NCBI GenBank assembly: GCA_944325835.1
Contig: CALVBO010000001.1
Location: 124,001-188,000 of the forward strand
Direction of reading: 5' to 3'
Origin: Candidatus Gastranaerophilales bacterium
GTDB taxonomy: Bacteria > Cyanobacteriota > Vampirovibrionia > Gastranaerophilales > Gastranaerophilaceae
Length of the DNA stretch: 64,000 nt
Made by a program: the position numbers and the translations under genes. Of the stretch, positions 44,422-52,769 are shown piece by piece. The notes under the pieces are model-generated. The model did no database searches. It worked only from the letters and a program-made list of their open reading frames with translations, and was not told the DNA's origin. The first letter of the stretch is position 1. The number at the start of each line of letters is the position of its first letter.

Positions 44422-45402
44422 TTAAATAAAAGCTGCTAATCCTTTTTGCGCATAAATTTTATCAAATTGTGCCTGTGGCATCTTTTCGAGATCTTCCTCG
44501 GAATATTTTTCTTTATTCTCTGGAATAAAAGTATTTGAGCTAATTTGTGCGGCCTTTTTAGTTTTTTCAATGGTTTTTTGAGCTTCATATTCTGCGATAG
44601 CTTGTTCTTTAGCCGTAGCTTCGATTTTTGAGACAACATTAATGAATGCCTGCATATCCTCTTTAGAATTAATAAATCCGGCGTTACAGAACTGTTGCAA
44701 TGCTTGTGCTCTGCCCTCATTATTTTTTAATTCGTTAAGGAAATCTGGGAACTCTGTTTTAAGAGTTTCGGCAAGATTGCGCGTATTCTGGTCTGCTATT
44801 TGTGCCTGCTGTGCTTGATATTCACTAATTAGCCTATGTTGAAGACTATTTTTAGCGAGTGTTACATTTTCGATAATAGATGGCGGAAAATAGCGCTTAG
44901 CCTCTTCTAGGTACGCAGGATGCGCCGTCTGATAATACTGCAATAAGTTGTGTCGTACAGCCTCTATATATTCAGGATTGATTGAATTCAGATTATTAAC
45001 ATACTGCTCGAATTCTGCGACCTGAACACTTTCTGCGATACGCTGTTCTTGTGGGGATTGAAACCCTTTGCTTCTTGCTTCATTCAAATTTTGTTGTTCG
45101 ACTCTTTGTGCATTAGCTTGTTGTTGAGCAAGCAAATCATTATATTTTTGCTCAAAATCAGACGCTTTAGTATATACGCCCTGTAGCTCTTTGTAACCTT
45201 TTTCAAGGTCTTCAACGCTTTTGTACTTGTCAGCGTATAAACGTGTTTCTTGCGTTTTTGTTTCGGTTCCAGCCGCGGCATCTCCCGTTTCAGGTTCAAC
45301 AGTTGAAGTGCCTGTGTTATCAGGTTCAACATTTGTTGAGGTGTCCTCTACGGGTGTTTCAGCGGGTGTTGAAATTTCCGTTACTGTGCTTTCGTCTGCC
45401 AT
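44422..45402 (-). CDS. Scaffolding protein
   Basis: 326 residues. Acidic, Thr-rich N-terminus (TSTNVEPDNTGTSTVEPE), long helical middle, Lys-containing C-terminus that would touch the coat. Located between portal and coat, as in T7 and P22. Confidence 0.72.
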   Translation of the reverse strand: MADESTVTEISTPAETPVEDTSTNVEPDNTGTSTVEPETGDAAAGTETKTQETRLYADKYKSVEDLEKGYKELQGVYTKASDFEQKYNDLLAQQQANAQRVEQQNLNEARSKGFQSPQEQRIAESVQVAEFEQYVNNLNSINPEYIEAVRHNLLQYYQTAHPAYLEEAKRYFPPSIIENVTLAKNSLQHRLISEYQAQQAQIADQNTRNLAETLKTEFPDFLNELKNNEGRAQALQQFCNAGFINSKEDMQAFINVVSKIEATAKEQAIAEYEAQKTIEKTKKAAQISSNTFIPENKEKYSEEDLEKMPQAQFDKIYAQKGLAAFI

Positions 45403-45405
45403 TGA

Positions 45406-45603
45406 TTAACTTCTCCTTAATTGTTCTACCTTGTCTGGGATTAGTTTAATTTGCTGTAAGAGTTCACACATTCCCTTAATTTCGCTTGCTTCGCGATTTT
45501 TACAGGCGTTTGAGGTAATGTAATCCGAGAGGTAAGTAACAAGTGCGTTTCCCTCGGCTGTTGCCAGCAAATTTCTAACTTTGACAAGGTTTTCTCTGTC
45601 CAT
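45406..45603 (-). CDS. Small helical phage protein
   Basis: 65 residues (RENLVKVRNLLATAEGNALV), basic and helical. Three bases before the scaffold. Unknown. Confidence 0.5.
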   Translation of the reverse strand: MDRENLVKVRNLLATAEGNALVTYLSDYITSNACKNREASEIKGMCELLQQIKLIPDKVEQLRRS

Positions 45604-45634
45604 AAGCTAACAATAGCAGAGTGCGAAACGGGCA

Positions 45635-46099
45635 TTAATTTCCAATTAAAAGTTCATATAAAGACTTACTATTATAATCTTGATTATAATTTTTCTTTGC
45701 TTCTTCTAATGCATATTGCATAATTTCTTCTTTATTAGCTTGAGGATTATTTTGTGCATAATTAATTCCACGCCAATTGTTTCTTAAGTCTATAAATTGG
45801 TCTTCTATTGGTTGTCCTGCATAAAAATCCCGCGCTTCTTTTAAACCGCCCATAAATCTAGTAAATTTAGGGTTATATTCTTGGGTCATTAATGCAGGAG
45901 CAACAATATGTCGCATAGAATTTTTAATATTTAAACCTTGTGTATCATTTCGGATATTAACATTTGGTCTAATATAAAAATCATCAAGCATAGCATTTGT
46001 GTTAGTCCATATAGCTAAAGGTTTAAGGGGGTTATATTTACCCATTTTGTCGTATCTTAAATGTTTTGACATTGATTTATATATCGGATCTTTTCCCAT
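45635..46099 (-). CDS. DUF6973-like phage protein
   Basis: 154 residues from ATG 46099 with GGAG upstream. NSMRHIVAPALMTQEYNPKF, then KEARDFYAG and DLRNNWRGINYA resemble the His/Asp/Asn pattern of DUF6973-type proteins. Between portal and scaffold, so possibly packaged in the virion. Activity unknown. Confidence 0.5.
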   Translation of the reverse strand: MGKDPIYKSMSKHLRYDKMGKYNPLKPLAIWTNTNAMLDDFYIRPNVNIRNDTQGLNIKNSMRHIVAPALMTQEYNPKFTRFMGGLKEARDFYAGQPIEDQFIDLRNNWRGINYAQNNPQANKEEIMQYALEEAKKNYNQDYNSKSLYELLIGN

Positions 46100-46133
46100 T
46101 GTCAAACTCCCAATTTTGTGGTATCATATAATT

Positions 46134-46253
46134 ATGCAAAAAATTTTTACAAGTTTTACAGAATATTTTTTTAAGTCAATTATAGTTTGCTTAATTGCAG
46201 GTTATATTTTACTGGGCTTATTTTTTTTACTAACAGCCATTATTGGGGATTAA
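46134..46253 (+). CDS. Short single-helix membrane peptide (plus-strand insert)
   Basis: 39 residues. One membrane helix (IIVCLIAGYILLGLFFLLTA). No ribosome site, but TTGTCA-17-TATCAT lies just upstream, so it may be leaderless. Reversed to the late genes. Confidence 0.4.
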   Translation: MQKIFTSFTEYFFKSIIVCLIAGYILLGLFFLLTAIIGD

Positions 46254-48201
46254 TATTCTGTGTCAACGCATTTTCTCTAGCTTGCTGTCTGTACATATTC
46301 ATTTGTACTTGCTGATTAGCACGGGTTTGCATTTGCTGTTCTTGTTGTTGCTGCTGATATTGTTGCTGTAACTGCGTTAATTGTTGACTAAACATTTGTA
46401 CAATTTGTTTTTGCATTTCCGGCGGAATTTGATTAAGCTGCTGTGCAAATTGCATTGCCGGAGTTTCATCCTGTAAGAATTTCTCAGTATTGTCAAATCC
46501 TGTCATTTCAAGTGCTGTAGTAATAACCTCACGCCAGTTCACCATAGCAAATAATTCTGGATTTTGTCCTATAGCGTTAAACAGATTATAAACCTCTTGA
46601 AACTTACTTTTTCGGTCAAATATAGCGTTCCTGTCTTCATAGATATAGTTATATTCAGCTTGTCTTATTTCATTTGTTATTTTGTATTCAGTATTTTTTC
46701 CTTTTTCCTGTGCGTATACAAAATCCGTACCGTCTTTAAACATGGCTAAAAGCTCAGCCACATTTTTAACCATAGGGATAGTACAGTCCTGATAAATAGT
46801 ATCCAAATCTTTACCCGATTGCGCAGTTGCACCTTTATCAGCAAGACTTAATTCTGTGGCCGTTTTATCTTTTTGCGTGACATTACCGTACATATTCGCA
46901 TTAACACTTGAAATATCAGATATTTTTTGAGTAAGTAACGCGAGTAATGTCTCAATCCCGTTTGCCGATACCTCAATTGCATTAGGAAGACTGCCAGCAT
47001 ATCCACTTTCTATTTCAAAAATTTTACCCGGAGCAAGTACTATATTGCCATTTTTATCGGTATTATTTTCTGTCAATAGCCCTTCATTGACCCAGTATGA
47101 GGGATTGGCGGTTAATTTCTGCACATCAAAAGCAACATTGGTTAATGTTTCTTCTTCTCTGCACATATCCTTAGAGGCTTTTAATTTAGATATACCTCGC
47201 TTAGTCAACGGGTCATATTCTAATGCACACAGAATAAACGGGTTAATATACATCGGATTTTCTTCAAACCTTATAAGGTATTTGCCTGCCAAAACCTCAG
47301 CTATATAATTTTTGTATAGCTTACCTTCTATTTTAAAATCTCCGTGCGCATAGAGTACGGAATACTGTCCAGAATATTCATTATAGTCCCGCAAGTCAAC
47401 AAGCTCTTTTTTGTTTTCGGATGCATCTTCTTTGATATTTTTCAAATCAGCAAGCATATCATCAGTAATTTTATAGACCTTATTAGCTTTGATATTATCT
47501 AGATTTTCAAATCGTTTATAAATCTTTATACAGCTATCCCAGCTATCCTTATTGCGTAATTTGTATTTAGAATAATCAAAAACAAACATAAACGGCGAAA
47601 TACTTTCAACCCTGGCATTTTCATATATTGGGACTTCAACATCTTGTAGCGGAATTTGTTCATAACCAGCACCTTTTAATGAGCGTAATACGTTCATTAA
47701 AATAAATCCGACCCCTTTTATTTGACGCTTAACTATTTTTTTTCTCTGCTCCCAATCGGTTTTTAAAATAATTTCCCCAATATCAAGTAAATTATCAATG
47801 CCTTCATCAAACTGTTTACCAACATCCATTTTATTGAGCGAATCGACAATGGCGGCTTTTTGCAGTTTTGCTAACTGCTGTGTTCTTTCGTCAGTCCCCC
47901 TTACATCAAACATTTGTGAAGGATTAGCCCACATCTCACGCCACATCATAGCCTTTATAGCTCTTTTGATATTATAAAGCCCGTTAAGTTTAACATCAGA
48001 TTTCCAAGCCAGTTCGCCATCAAGTTTTCGCACCGGTTGATTTAAATAAACTTCCCGCATAATTTCACGCGCGGTATCAATTTGTGTCTGTCTGTCTTCA
48101 TCCCATTGTTGAAATTTATCAGCAAGTTGTTTCGCAAAGTTATCGCGCTGTTCGCCTGTTAGTTCTTTATTATCCTCTATGATTTCTGTTTTAATTTCCA
48201 T
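46240..48201 (-). CDS. Portal protein
   Basis: 653 residues, the usual size of podovirus portals. Features include RAIKAMMWREMWANPSQMF, FMFVFDYSKYKLRNKDSW and a Gln-rich C-terminal tail (QQYQQQQQEQQMQ) that could form the barrel. It follows the large terminase directly and forms the DNA entry vertex. Confidence 0.85.
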   Translation of the reverse strand: MEIKTEIIEDNKELTGEQRDNFAKQLADKFQQWDEDRQTQIDTAREIMREVYLNQPVRKLDGELAWKSDVKLNGLYNIKRAIKAMMWREMWANPSQMFDVRGTDERTQQLAKLQKAAIVDSLNKMDVGKQFDEGIDNLLDIGEIILKTDWEQRKKIVKRQIKGVGFILMNVLRSLKGAGYEQIPLQDVEVPIYENARVESISPFMFVFDYSKYKLRNKDSWDSCIKIYKRFENLDNIKANKVYKITDDMLADLKNIKEDASENKKELVDLRDYNEYSGQYSVLYAHGDFKIEGKLYKNYIAEVLAGKYLIRFEENPMYINPFILCALEYDPLTKRGISKLKASKDMCREEETLTNVAFDVQKLTANPSYWVNEGLLTENNTDKNGNIVLAPGKIFEIESGYAGSLPNAIEVSANGIETLLALLTQKISDISSVNANMYGNVTQKDKTATELSLADKGATAQSGKDLDTIYQDCTIPMVKNVAELLAMFKDGTDFVYAQEKGKNTEYKITNEIRQAEYNYIYEDRNAIFDRKSKFQEVYNLFNAIGQNPELFAMVNWREVITTALEMTGFDNTEKFLQDETPAMQFAQQLNQIPPEMQKQIVQMFSQQLTQLQQQYQQQQQEQQMQTRANQQVQMNMYRQQARENALTQNINPQ

Positions 48202-48249
48202 ATAAATACACCTCTAAAAAATAGTGTAGAGGATGTAAAATCGGCCATT

Positions 48250-49548
48250 TTATCTAATTGGGAAATAGAAATCAACCAGATAACTGGCAGCATCAAATGG
48301 ATGTTCAAGAAATTTAAGCGAATTTTCATTTTTAATCTGCGCATAGGTTGGCACATCGACTATATCGGTACCGGGCTTATATTTAAGATTATGAATGTTA
48401 TACAATAGCTTTTCACATCGTTTATCAATTAAAATCCGCCTTTCGCCGTTATGGTTGCAGACCATAGCATTAAAAGCAGCTATACGGTTCTTTATAGGCG
48501 GATTAAACGAGCGCAGTTGAATTCTTATTTGTTTATCAGGATAATGCCTTTGAAGAGTTTTTTTAATTATGACATAATTAGAGAATTCACTTTGCGTGCT
48601 GCGGTTATCACCTGATGCATCTCCATTAATAATTATATCGCCTTTATGATTTGGATAACGTTCAATAACGGCATTAATTGTCCGCTGTGTTGAAGTATTT
48701 TCTAGGACGAATTCGTCAAAATAAAAAACTTTATCCTTAGTTTTATGCGCACAAATACAGCTCATCGGATCCACGTTAAAATCCCAGGTAAGATGCAGCG
48801 GCAAATCCGATTGATAGTGTAAATCCTTAATGTTATCAGATGTAAACCCTTTTACAACAAGGCCTGAAGTGTAGTCGCCAAATTCGCCGAGTACATTAAT
48901 CCGATAATATTGCTCATCATAAGCTTGTTTTAGGGAGTCTACGAAATCAGAAGCAAGAAATTTATTTTGAGTAGTTGGTGCTTGAATAAGCCTATAGTTG
49001 TCTTTTTTTTCTTCAACAAAATATTTATAAATCCAGCCTTTGGCGGGTTCGGGGTTAGTATGCCCAAAGAGGCGATATTTAAAGTCTTTATCTTTCCATT
49101 CGGGCTTAATTGCTTGCCTAAGACGCCCCAGAAGCATTTTAAATGTACTTTCAGGGATATCTGACATTTCTTCAAGCTCAATAAAACCGAGGTTAAGTGA
49201 TTTCAATTTGTTAGGTTCTTGCATATGCCTGAATAGTATTTCGGAGCCGTTTTTAAAAATCAATTTACTTTCTGCAACCTTAAATTCATAATGTATATTG
49301 ATTTTAAATTCCATGTTATCAAGATGCTCAAAATAAGTTTTAAGAGTTGTGTCACGTACAAGCGGGTAAGTTTGCGCACCAACAAGCCCACGAATACCCG
49401 GATATTTAAGTGCTAACAAAATACCCAACAGAGAGCCGCAAAATGTTTTACCTGAGCCATAACCACCTTGATAAAGAGCGATATCGCGTGGAAAATCGTG
49501 TGTAATAAGCATAAAATCCTTTTGAGCTGGTAGAAGTTCGTATTCCAT
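48250..49548 (-). CDS. terL: Large terminase subunit
   Basis: 432 residues. Walker A is GGYGSGKTFC (around 29-38). FIELEEM is Walker B with the catalytic Glu. The nuclease domain has Asp residues in LTWDFNVDPMSCICAH and INGDASGDNRST. It cuts and pumps phage DNA into the prohead. Confidence 0.93.
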   Translation of the reverse strand: MEYELLPAQKDFMLITHDFPRDIALYQGGYGSGKTFCGSLLGILLALKYPGIRGLVGAQTYPLVRDTTLKTYFEHLDNMEFKINIHYEFKVAESKLIFKNGSEILFRHMQEPNKLKSLNLGFIELEEMSDIPESTFKMLLGRLRQAIKPEWKDKDFKYRLFGHTNPEPAKGWIYKYFVEEKKDNYRLIQAPTTQNKFLASDFVDSLKQAYDEQYYRINVLGEFGDYTSGLVVKGFTSDNIKDLHYQSDLPLHLTWDFNVDPMSCICAHKTKDKVFYFDEFVLENTSTQRTINAVIERYPNHKGDIIINGDASGDNRSTQSEFSNYVIIKKTLQRHYPDKQIRIQLRSFNPPIKNRIAAFNAMVCNHNGERRILIDKRCEKLLYNIHNLKYKPGTDIVDVPTYAQIKNENSLKFLEHPFDAASYLVDFYFPIR

Positions 49549-49549
49549 A

Positions 49550-49846
49550 CTACAACCCTTTTATTTTTACAACAGGTAATTTAATATCAACCGCATCAAT
49601 CTCAACAGCTTTGCGTTGCGGATAGATATATTTAAGCAGGTTTAAACAAATATGCGCTTTCAAATCATCTTTATCTGTATTGCAACAAATATTTTTAAGC
49701 TCTTCGAGCGGGTCAAACGAGCCAAGAGCTTTAACAAATTCAAGAGTTTTTTTGTTGGGAGTTCCTTTTTGTCTTCCACCCCTTCGTTCGCCCTTTTTAG
49801 AACCACCTTTTGATTTTGTTTCGCTATTTTTTACTACTTTAGCCAT
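49550..49846 (-). CDS. Small terminase subunit-like protein
   Basis: 98 residues. Lys/Arg/Gly-rich start (GSKKGERRGGRQKGTPNKK), then a helical body. It ends one base before terL begins. DNA recognition role is inferred from position and charge. Confidence 0.65.
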   Translation of the reverse strand: MAKVVKNSETKSKGGSKKGERRGGRQKGTPNKKTLEFVKALGSFDPLEELKNICCNTDKDDLKAHICLNLLKYIYPQRKAVEIDAVDIKLPVVKIKGL

Positions 49847-49912
49847 AAAATGAGTATAACACTTGTGGTATCAGGCTTTTAGACGGATTATTGAAAGGTT
49901 ATAATATTAACT

Positions 49913-50386
49913 ATGAAACGAATCATAATCCACTGGACGGGCGGCACTAATCAACCTAATACAACTGATTTTGAGCATTATCATTACCTGATAAACGGTG
50001 ATGGCTTGATTATTAAAGGTAAATATAAACCGGAAGATAATTTAAATTGTAAAGACGGGAAATATGCAGCACATACAGAAATGGGCAATACAGATTCTAT
50101 TGGCGTTGCACTTTGCGGAATGAAGGGTTATACCGAGAATGGCGATACTTCTTATCCTTTAACACTAAAACAATGTTTAGAAGCCTTTAAGCTTATCGCA
50201 AAGCTCTGTAAAGAATACCACATACCGGTTACACCCAAAACAGTTCTTACGCATTACGAATTTGATTGCAACAGAGGAAAGCCGGGCAGAAAGATAGATA
50301 TAATTTATTTACCGCCATTTCCAAATATTCAAAAAAATGAAATAGGAGATTTTATAAGGAATAATATAGAAACAAAAGACCCTTAA
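49913..50386 (+). CDS. N-acetylmuramoyl-L-alanine amidase endolysin
   Basis: 157 residues, single Amidase_2 domain. Zinc ligands are likely His7 (IIIHWTGG), His114 (VLTHYEF) and Asp129 (GRKIDI); AAHTEMGN carries another His at 54. It cuts between glycan and peptide at lysis. No signal peptide, so it needs a holin. Placed on the plus strand, apart from the leftward late genes. Confidence 0.9.
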   Translation: MKRIIIHWTGGTNQPNTTDFEHYHYLINGDGLIIKGKYKPEDNLNCKDGKYAAHTEMGNTDSIGVALCGMKGYTENGDTSYPLTLKQCLEAFKLIAKLCKEYHIPVTPKTVLTHYEFDCNRGKPGRKIDIIYLPPFPNIQKNEIGDFIRNNIETKDP

Positions 50387-50415
50387 AGACCTTAAATGTT
50401 CTACTAGCCCGGATT

Positions 50416-51042
50416 TTACACCGGGCATTCTTTTACGTAATTAACTGCTTGCTGCAATAATATTCCTTTACGGCATAGTCTAAGAACTTTAATATATGTG
50501 TTAATTTTCTGTTTCATATTATAATTCTCGATCCAGTCTAATTCAATTTCTTCAATAATACGATCTTTCGGATCGCGTGCTTCATAAGCTTCCTGATAAT
50601 ACGTAAAATTATTAAATGATATTTTAACAGAATCACTATGAAATACCGGACGATTTTCTAAATATTTAACTAAAAGGCTTTTAAGGTTATTTAATGTTTT
50701 AAATCTAAAAATGTGTTTTTGATCTCCAAGATGAATTTTTTTCCCTTCTTCATCTTTTGCATAGCATAATAATTTGAGTTTATCAAAATCTTTACGGGTA
50801 TAGCTTTTCAAAGTTATAAGGTCAACGTCAGGATAGTTTTGTATAACTTTGTCAAAGTTTTGGTCTGTAATAGCGGTACAGAGGGCATTATATTTTGTAA
50901 AATCGCAAGCGTAGACTGAATAAAATTTTTCCCATTTAGGTTCAACGTAATGAATTCTTTTTTTTACCTCGGATTTATTTTTTTCAATTATATAATTTTG
51001 AGTATCTAATAAAGAATGTTGAATAAACGAATTAGACGTCAT
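50416..51042 (-). CDS. Unknown prophage-end protein
   Basis: 208 residues from ATG 51042 with GAGGG upstream. Charged, mixed alpha/beta (YYQEAYEARDPKDRIIEEIE). No family recognised. Last gene before attR, a place for accessory or defence genes. Confidence 0.45.
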   Translation of the reverse strand: MTSNSFIQHSLLDTQNYIIEKNKSEVKKRIHYVEPKWEKFYSVYACDFTKYNALCTAITDQNFDKVIQNYPDVDLITLKSYTRKDFDKLKLLCYAKDEEGKKIHLGDQKHIFRFKTLNNLKSLLVKYLENRPVFHSDSVKISFNNFTYYQEAYEARDPKDRIIEEIELDWIENYNMKQKINTYIKVLRLCRKGILLQQAVNYVKECPV

Positions 51043-51118
51043 GATACAAAGGCCCTCAAGAAATATTTTAGAGAATTTGAAAACGGGCAAAACAAAGGGG
51101 GTAGCTAATAAAAATTTT

Positions 51119-51149
51119 GCTCACATTTTGCTCATATTTTTTTGAAAAA
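51119..51149 (+). repeat. Putative integrase arm-type site, right copy
   Basis: 31 bp, one mismatch to 13133-13163, same orientation, 125 bp from the attR core. Confidence 0.6.
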
Positions 51150-51273
51150 CTGTGAAAAATGTAAAAAAAAATAAAATATTCAAAATTAAAGAGTTGGTCA
51201 AAAACCCCTTAATATTGGATATTTTGGAGATTTTATAAAAATTATAAAATGAATAAAAAATAGAAAAATAGAT

Positions 51274-51315
51274 TTGCCAAGGAGGATGTCGCGAGTTCGA
51301 GCCTCGTCTCCCGCT
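51274..51315 (+). other. attR core (42 bp)
   Basis: Direct repeat of the tRNA-Gly 3' half. Followed by AATAG rather than CCA, so the displaced host copy would not encode CCA. Confidence 0.95.
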
Positions 51316-51320
51316 AATAG

Positions 51321-51348
51321 AAAACACTCATCGTCAGATGGGTGTTTT
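51321..51348 (+). terminator. Terminator of the displaced tRNA end
   Basis: Stem AAAACACTCATC with GATGGGTGTTTT (one G-U), then T run. Confidence 0.75.
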
Positions 51349-51488
51349 TTATTAGCCGGATGATAGCGGCGAAAAAACGCTTTGGGCGAGTTGCGTGAGC
51401 GAGCTGAGGCTGGAGTGTTTTTGTTGATAGGGCTGTGAAGCCCTGAAACAAAACACGGAATTGCCGTTACACGCGAGCAAACAAGAGA

Positions 51489-51509
51489 CGAGCCTCGTCT
51501 CCCGCACCA
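51489..51509 (+). pseudogene. Relic tRNA 3' end with CCA
   Basis: CGAGCCTCGTCTCCCGC is identical to the last 17 bases of the att core before the discriminator, followed here by ACCA. No tRNA 5' half precedes it. The 140 bases between it and the attR terminator hold no gene. Confidence 0.7.
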
Positions 51510-51510
51510 T

Positions 51511-51543
51511 AAAAAAGACTCATCTGTTGATGAGTCTTTTTTA
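51511..51543 (+). terminator. Terminator after the tRNA relic
   Basis: AAAAAAGACTCAT/ATGAGTCTTTTTT stem with T run. Confidence 0.85.
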
Positions 51544-51564
51544 TTATATCTAATATAAAAGCTA

Positions 51565-52578
51565 TTACCCGAAGGTTTTGAAGGAGGATTCAACGTTCTT
51601 TTCAATAACTTTCGTTACCGCATCAAGCTCGTTGGAGATTGCATCCTGCTCTGTATCAAGCTGCTTTAATCTTATCTCTAAATCCTTGTCCTCTGTCTGG
51701 ATTATTTCTATCTTCGCATTGATTTCTTGTACATCTTTGTCGTATTCTGCTTTGTCATACTCATATTGATTCATTGCATCATTATATGCATCTTCATCTT
51801 TTACTGTACTTGTCGTTAAGGAGTACGTCGTTAAATTCCCGCTTTCATCCTCTATAGTTATATTTATATAACGTCCCGTTGAATCCTGTTCCAAAAACGC
51901 AGTGACTCCCTTTAACTCTTCGCTTACCTGTGCACTGCCCTTTGTATATGCACCTATATACGATACAGATGTATTCGTACTGTCATACGTTGCTCCGTCC
52001 AATACAGATTTATTGTAAAACGTCGGAACATACGCTCCCGTTGATTCGTTCTTCACATATCTTACCAACCACGTATCTGTTCCGGTTTGGCTGTATTTCT
52101 CATTCAATAAATCTATATAATGCTTTTCATCTTCCAGTAACGCTTTTTTGTTATCATCGGAAAGGCTCGCATAATATGGATCATTTGGATCCGCTACGCC
52201 TAACTCCCTTAATGTAGTACTTCCTACATTATATGTACCGTCATCATTCTTTATTATTCTGCTCGGCGTTGACGCTACTATTGCATCATTGTCTGTATAA
52301 TTCCTTAAATATGAAATAGTATAACTTCCGTCTGCATGCGCTATCAAACTGGTTAATTGGTTCGTTAACGCTCCGTCACTAAATGAATATATTGTCTTTG
52401 TATAATCTTGCACTGAAGGCGGTTGCGGAACATTCATCCCCAATAAGTTCGTATAATAACTTGCTGATTGGTTAGATAATGCAGTCCGTTGTTGGTTGAT
52501 CTGCTGACCTTCATATTCAACGTTTGTCTTTCTCGCCGTGAGGCCCAAAAACCTCGCCTGGCTCGCTGCCATACCCAT
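51565..52578 (-). CDS. Host protein of the MAASQARFL type, unknown
   Basis: 337 residues. The helical start MGMAASQARFLGLTARKTNV, then EYEGQQINQQRTALSNQSA recalls flagellin- or hook-protein-like N-terminal coils. A beta middle (YTISYLRNYTDNDAIV) and a C-terminal coiled coil (DKDVQEINAKIEIIQTEDKD) follow, so the two ends could pair. No signal peptide. I think such proteins recur in this bacterial group, but the function is unknown. Confidence 0.5.
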   Translation of the reverse strand: MGMAASQARFLGLTARKTNVEYEGQQINQQRTALSNQSASYYTNLLGMNVPQPPSVQDYTKTIYSFSDGALTNQLTSLIAHADGSYTISYLRNYTDNDAIVASTPSRIIKNDDGTYNVGSTTLRELGVADPNDPYYASLSDDNKKALLEDEKHYIDLLNEKYSQTGTDTWLVRYVKNESTGAYVPTFYNKSVLDGATYDSTNTSVSYIGAYTKGSAQVSEELKGVTAFLEQDSTGRYINITIEDESGNLTTYSLTTSTVKDEDAYNDAMNQYEYDKAEYDKDVQEINAKIEIIQTEDKDLEIRLKQLDTEQDAISNELDAVTKVIEKNVESSFKTFG

Positions 52579-52716
52579 AACAGATGTTCCTTTCGTTCGT
52601 TCCCTTCAGCCGCTTCGACCTTTATCTTAACGGCTTGCGTTTCCTTGTTATATGTATCGGCAGTTCTTTATTTAAACTTTAATTTTTGCATGCTTTTTGT
52701 TACATTTCGTTACAAT

Positions 52717-52752
52717 AAAAAGAACCAACCTCATTTGAGATTGGTTCTTTTT
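52717..52752. terminator. Terminator of the adhesin gene
   Basis: Stem AAAAGAACCAA/TTGGTTCTTTT with T runs in both directions. Confidence 0.85.
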
Positions 52753-52769
52753 TATATTGTTATTACAGA

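Larger units (their letters stand above)
13018..51315. mobile_element. Temperate podovirus-like prophage
   Basis: About 38.3 kb bounded by 42-bp identical direct repeats, with integrase adjacent to attL and a complete set of early, lysogeny, head, tail and lysis genes. Late gene order (TerS, TerL, portal, scaffold, P22-type coat, gp4/T7-gp11-like adaptor, gp10/T7-gp12-like nozzle) and the lack of tape measure or sheath indicate a short-tailed virion. No obvious inactivating break was seen in the core virion genes, so it may be inducible. Confidence 0.95.

Noticed and set aside
51198-51605. Minus-strand ORF across attR
   Set aside because: It runs through the att core and both terminators; no ribosome site or recognisable protein.
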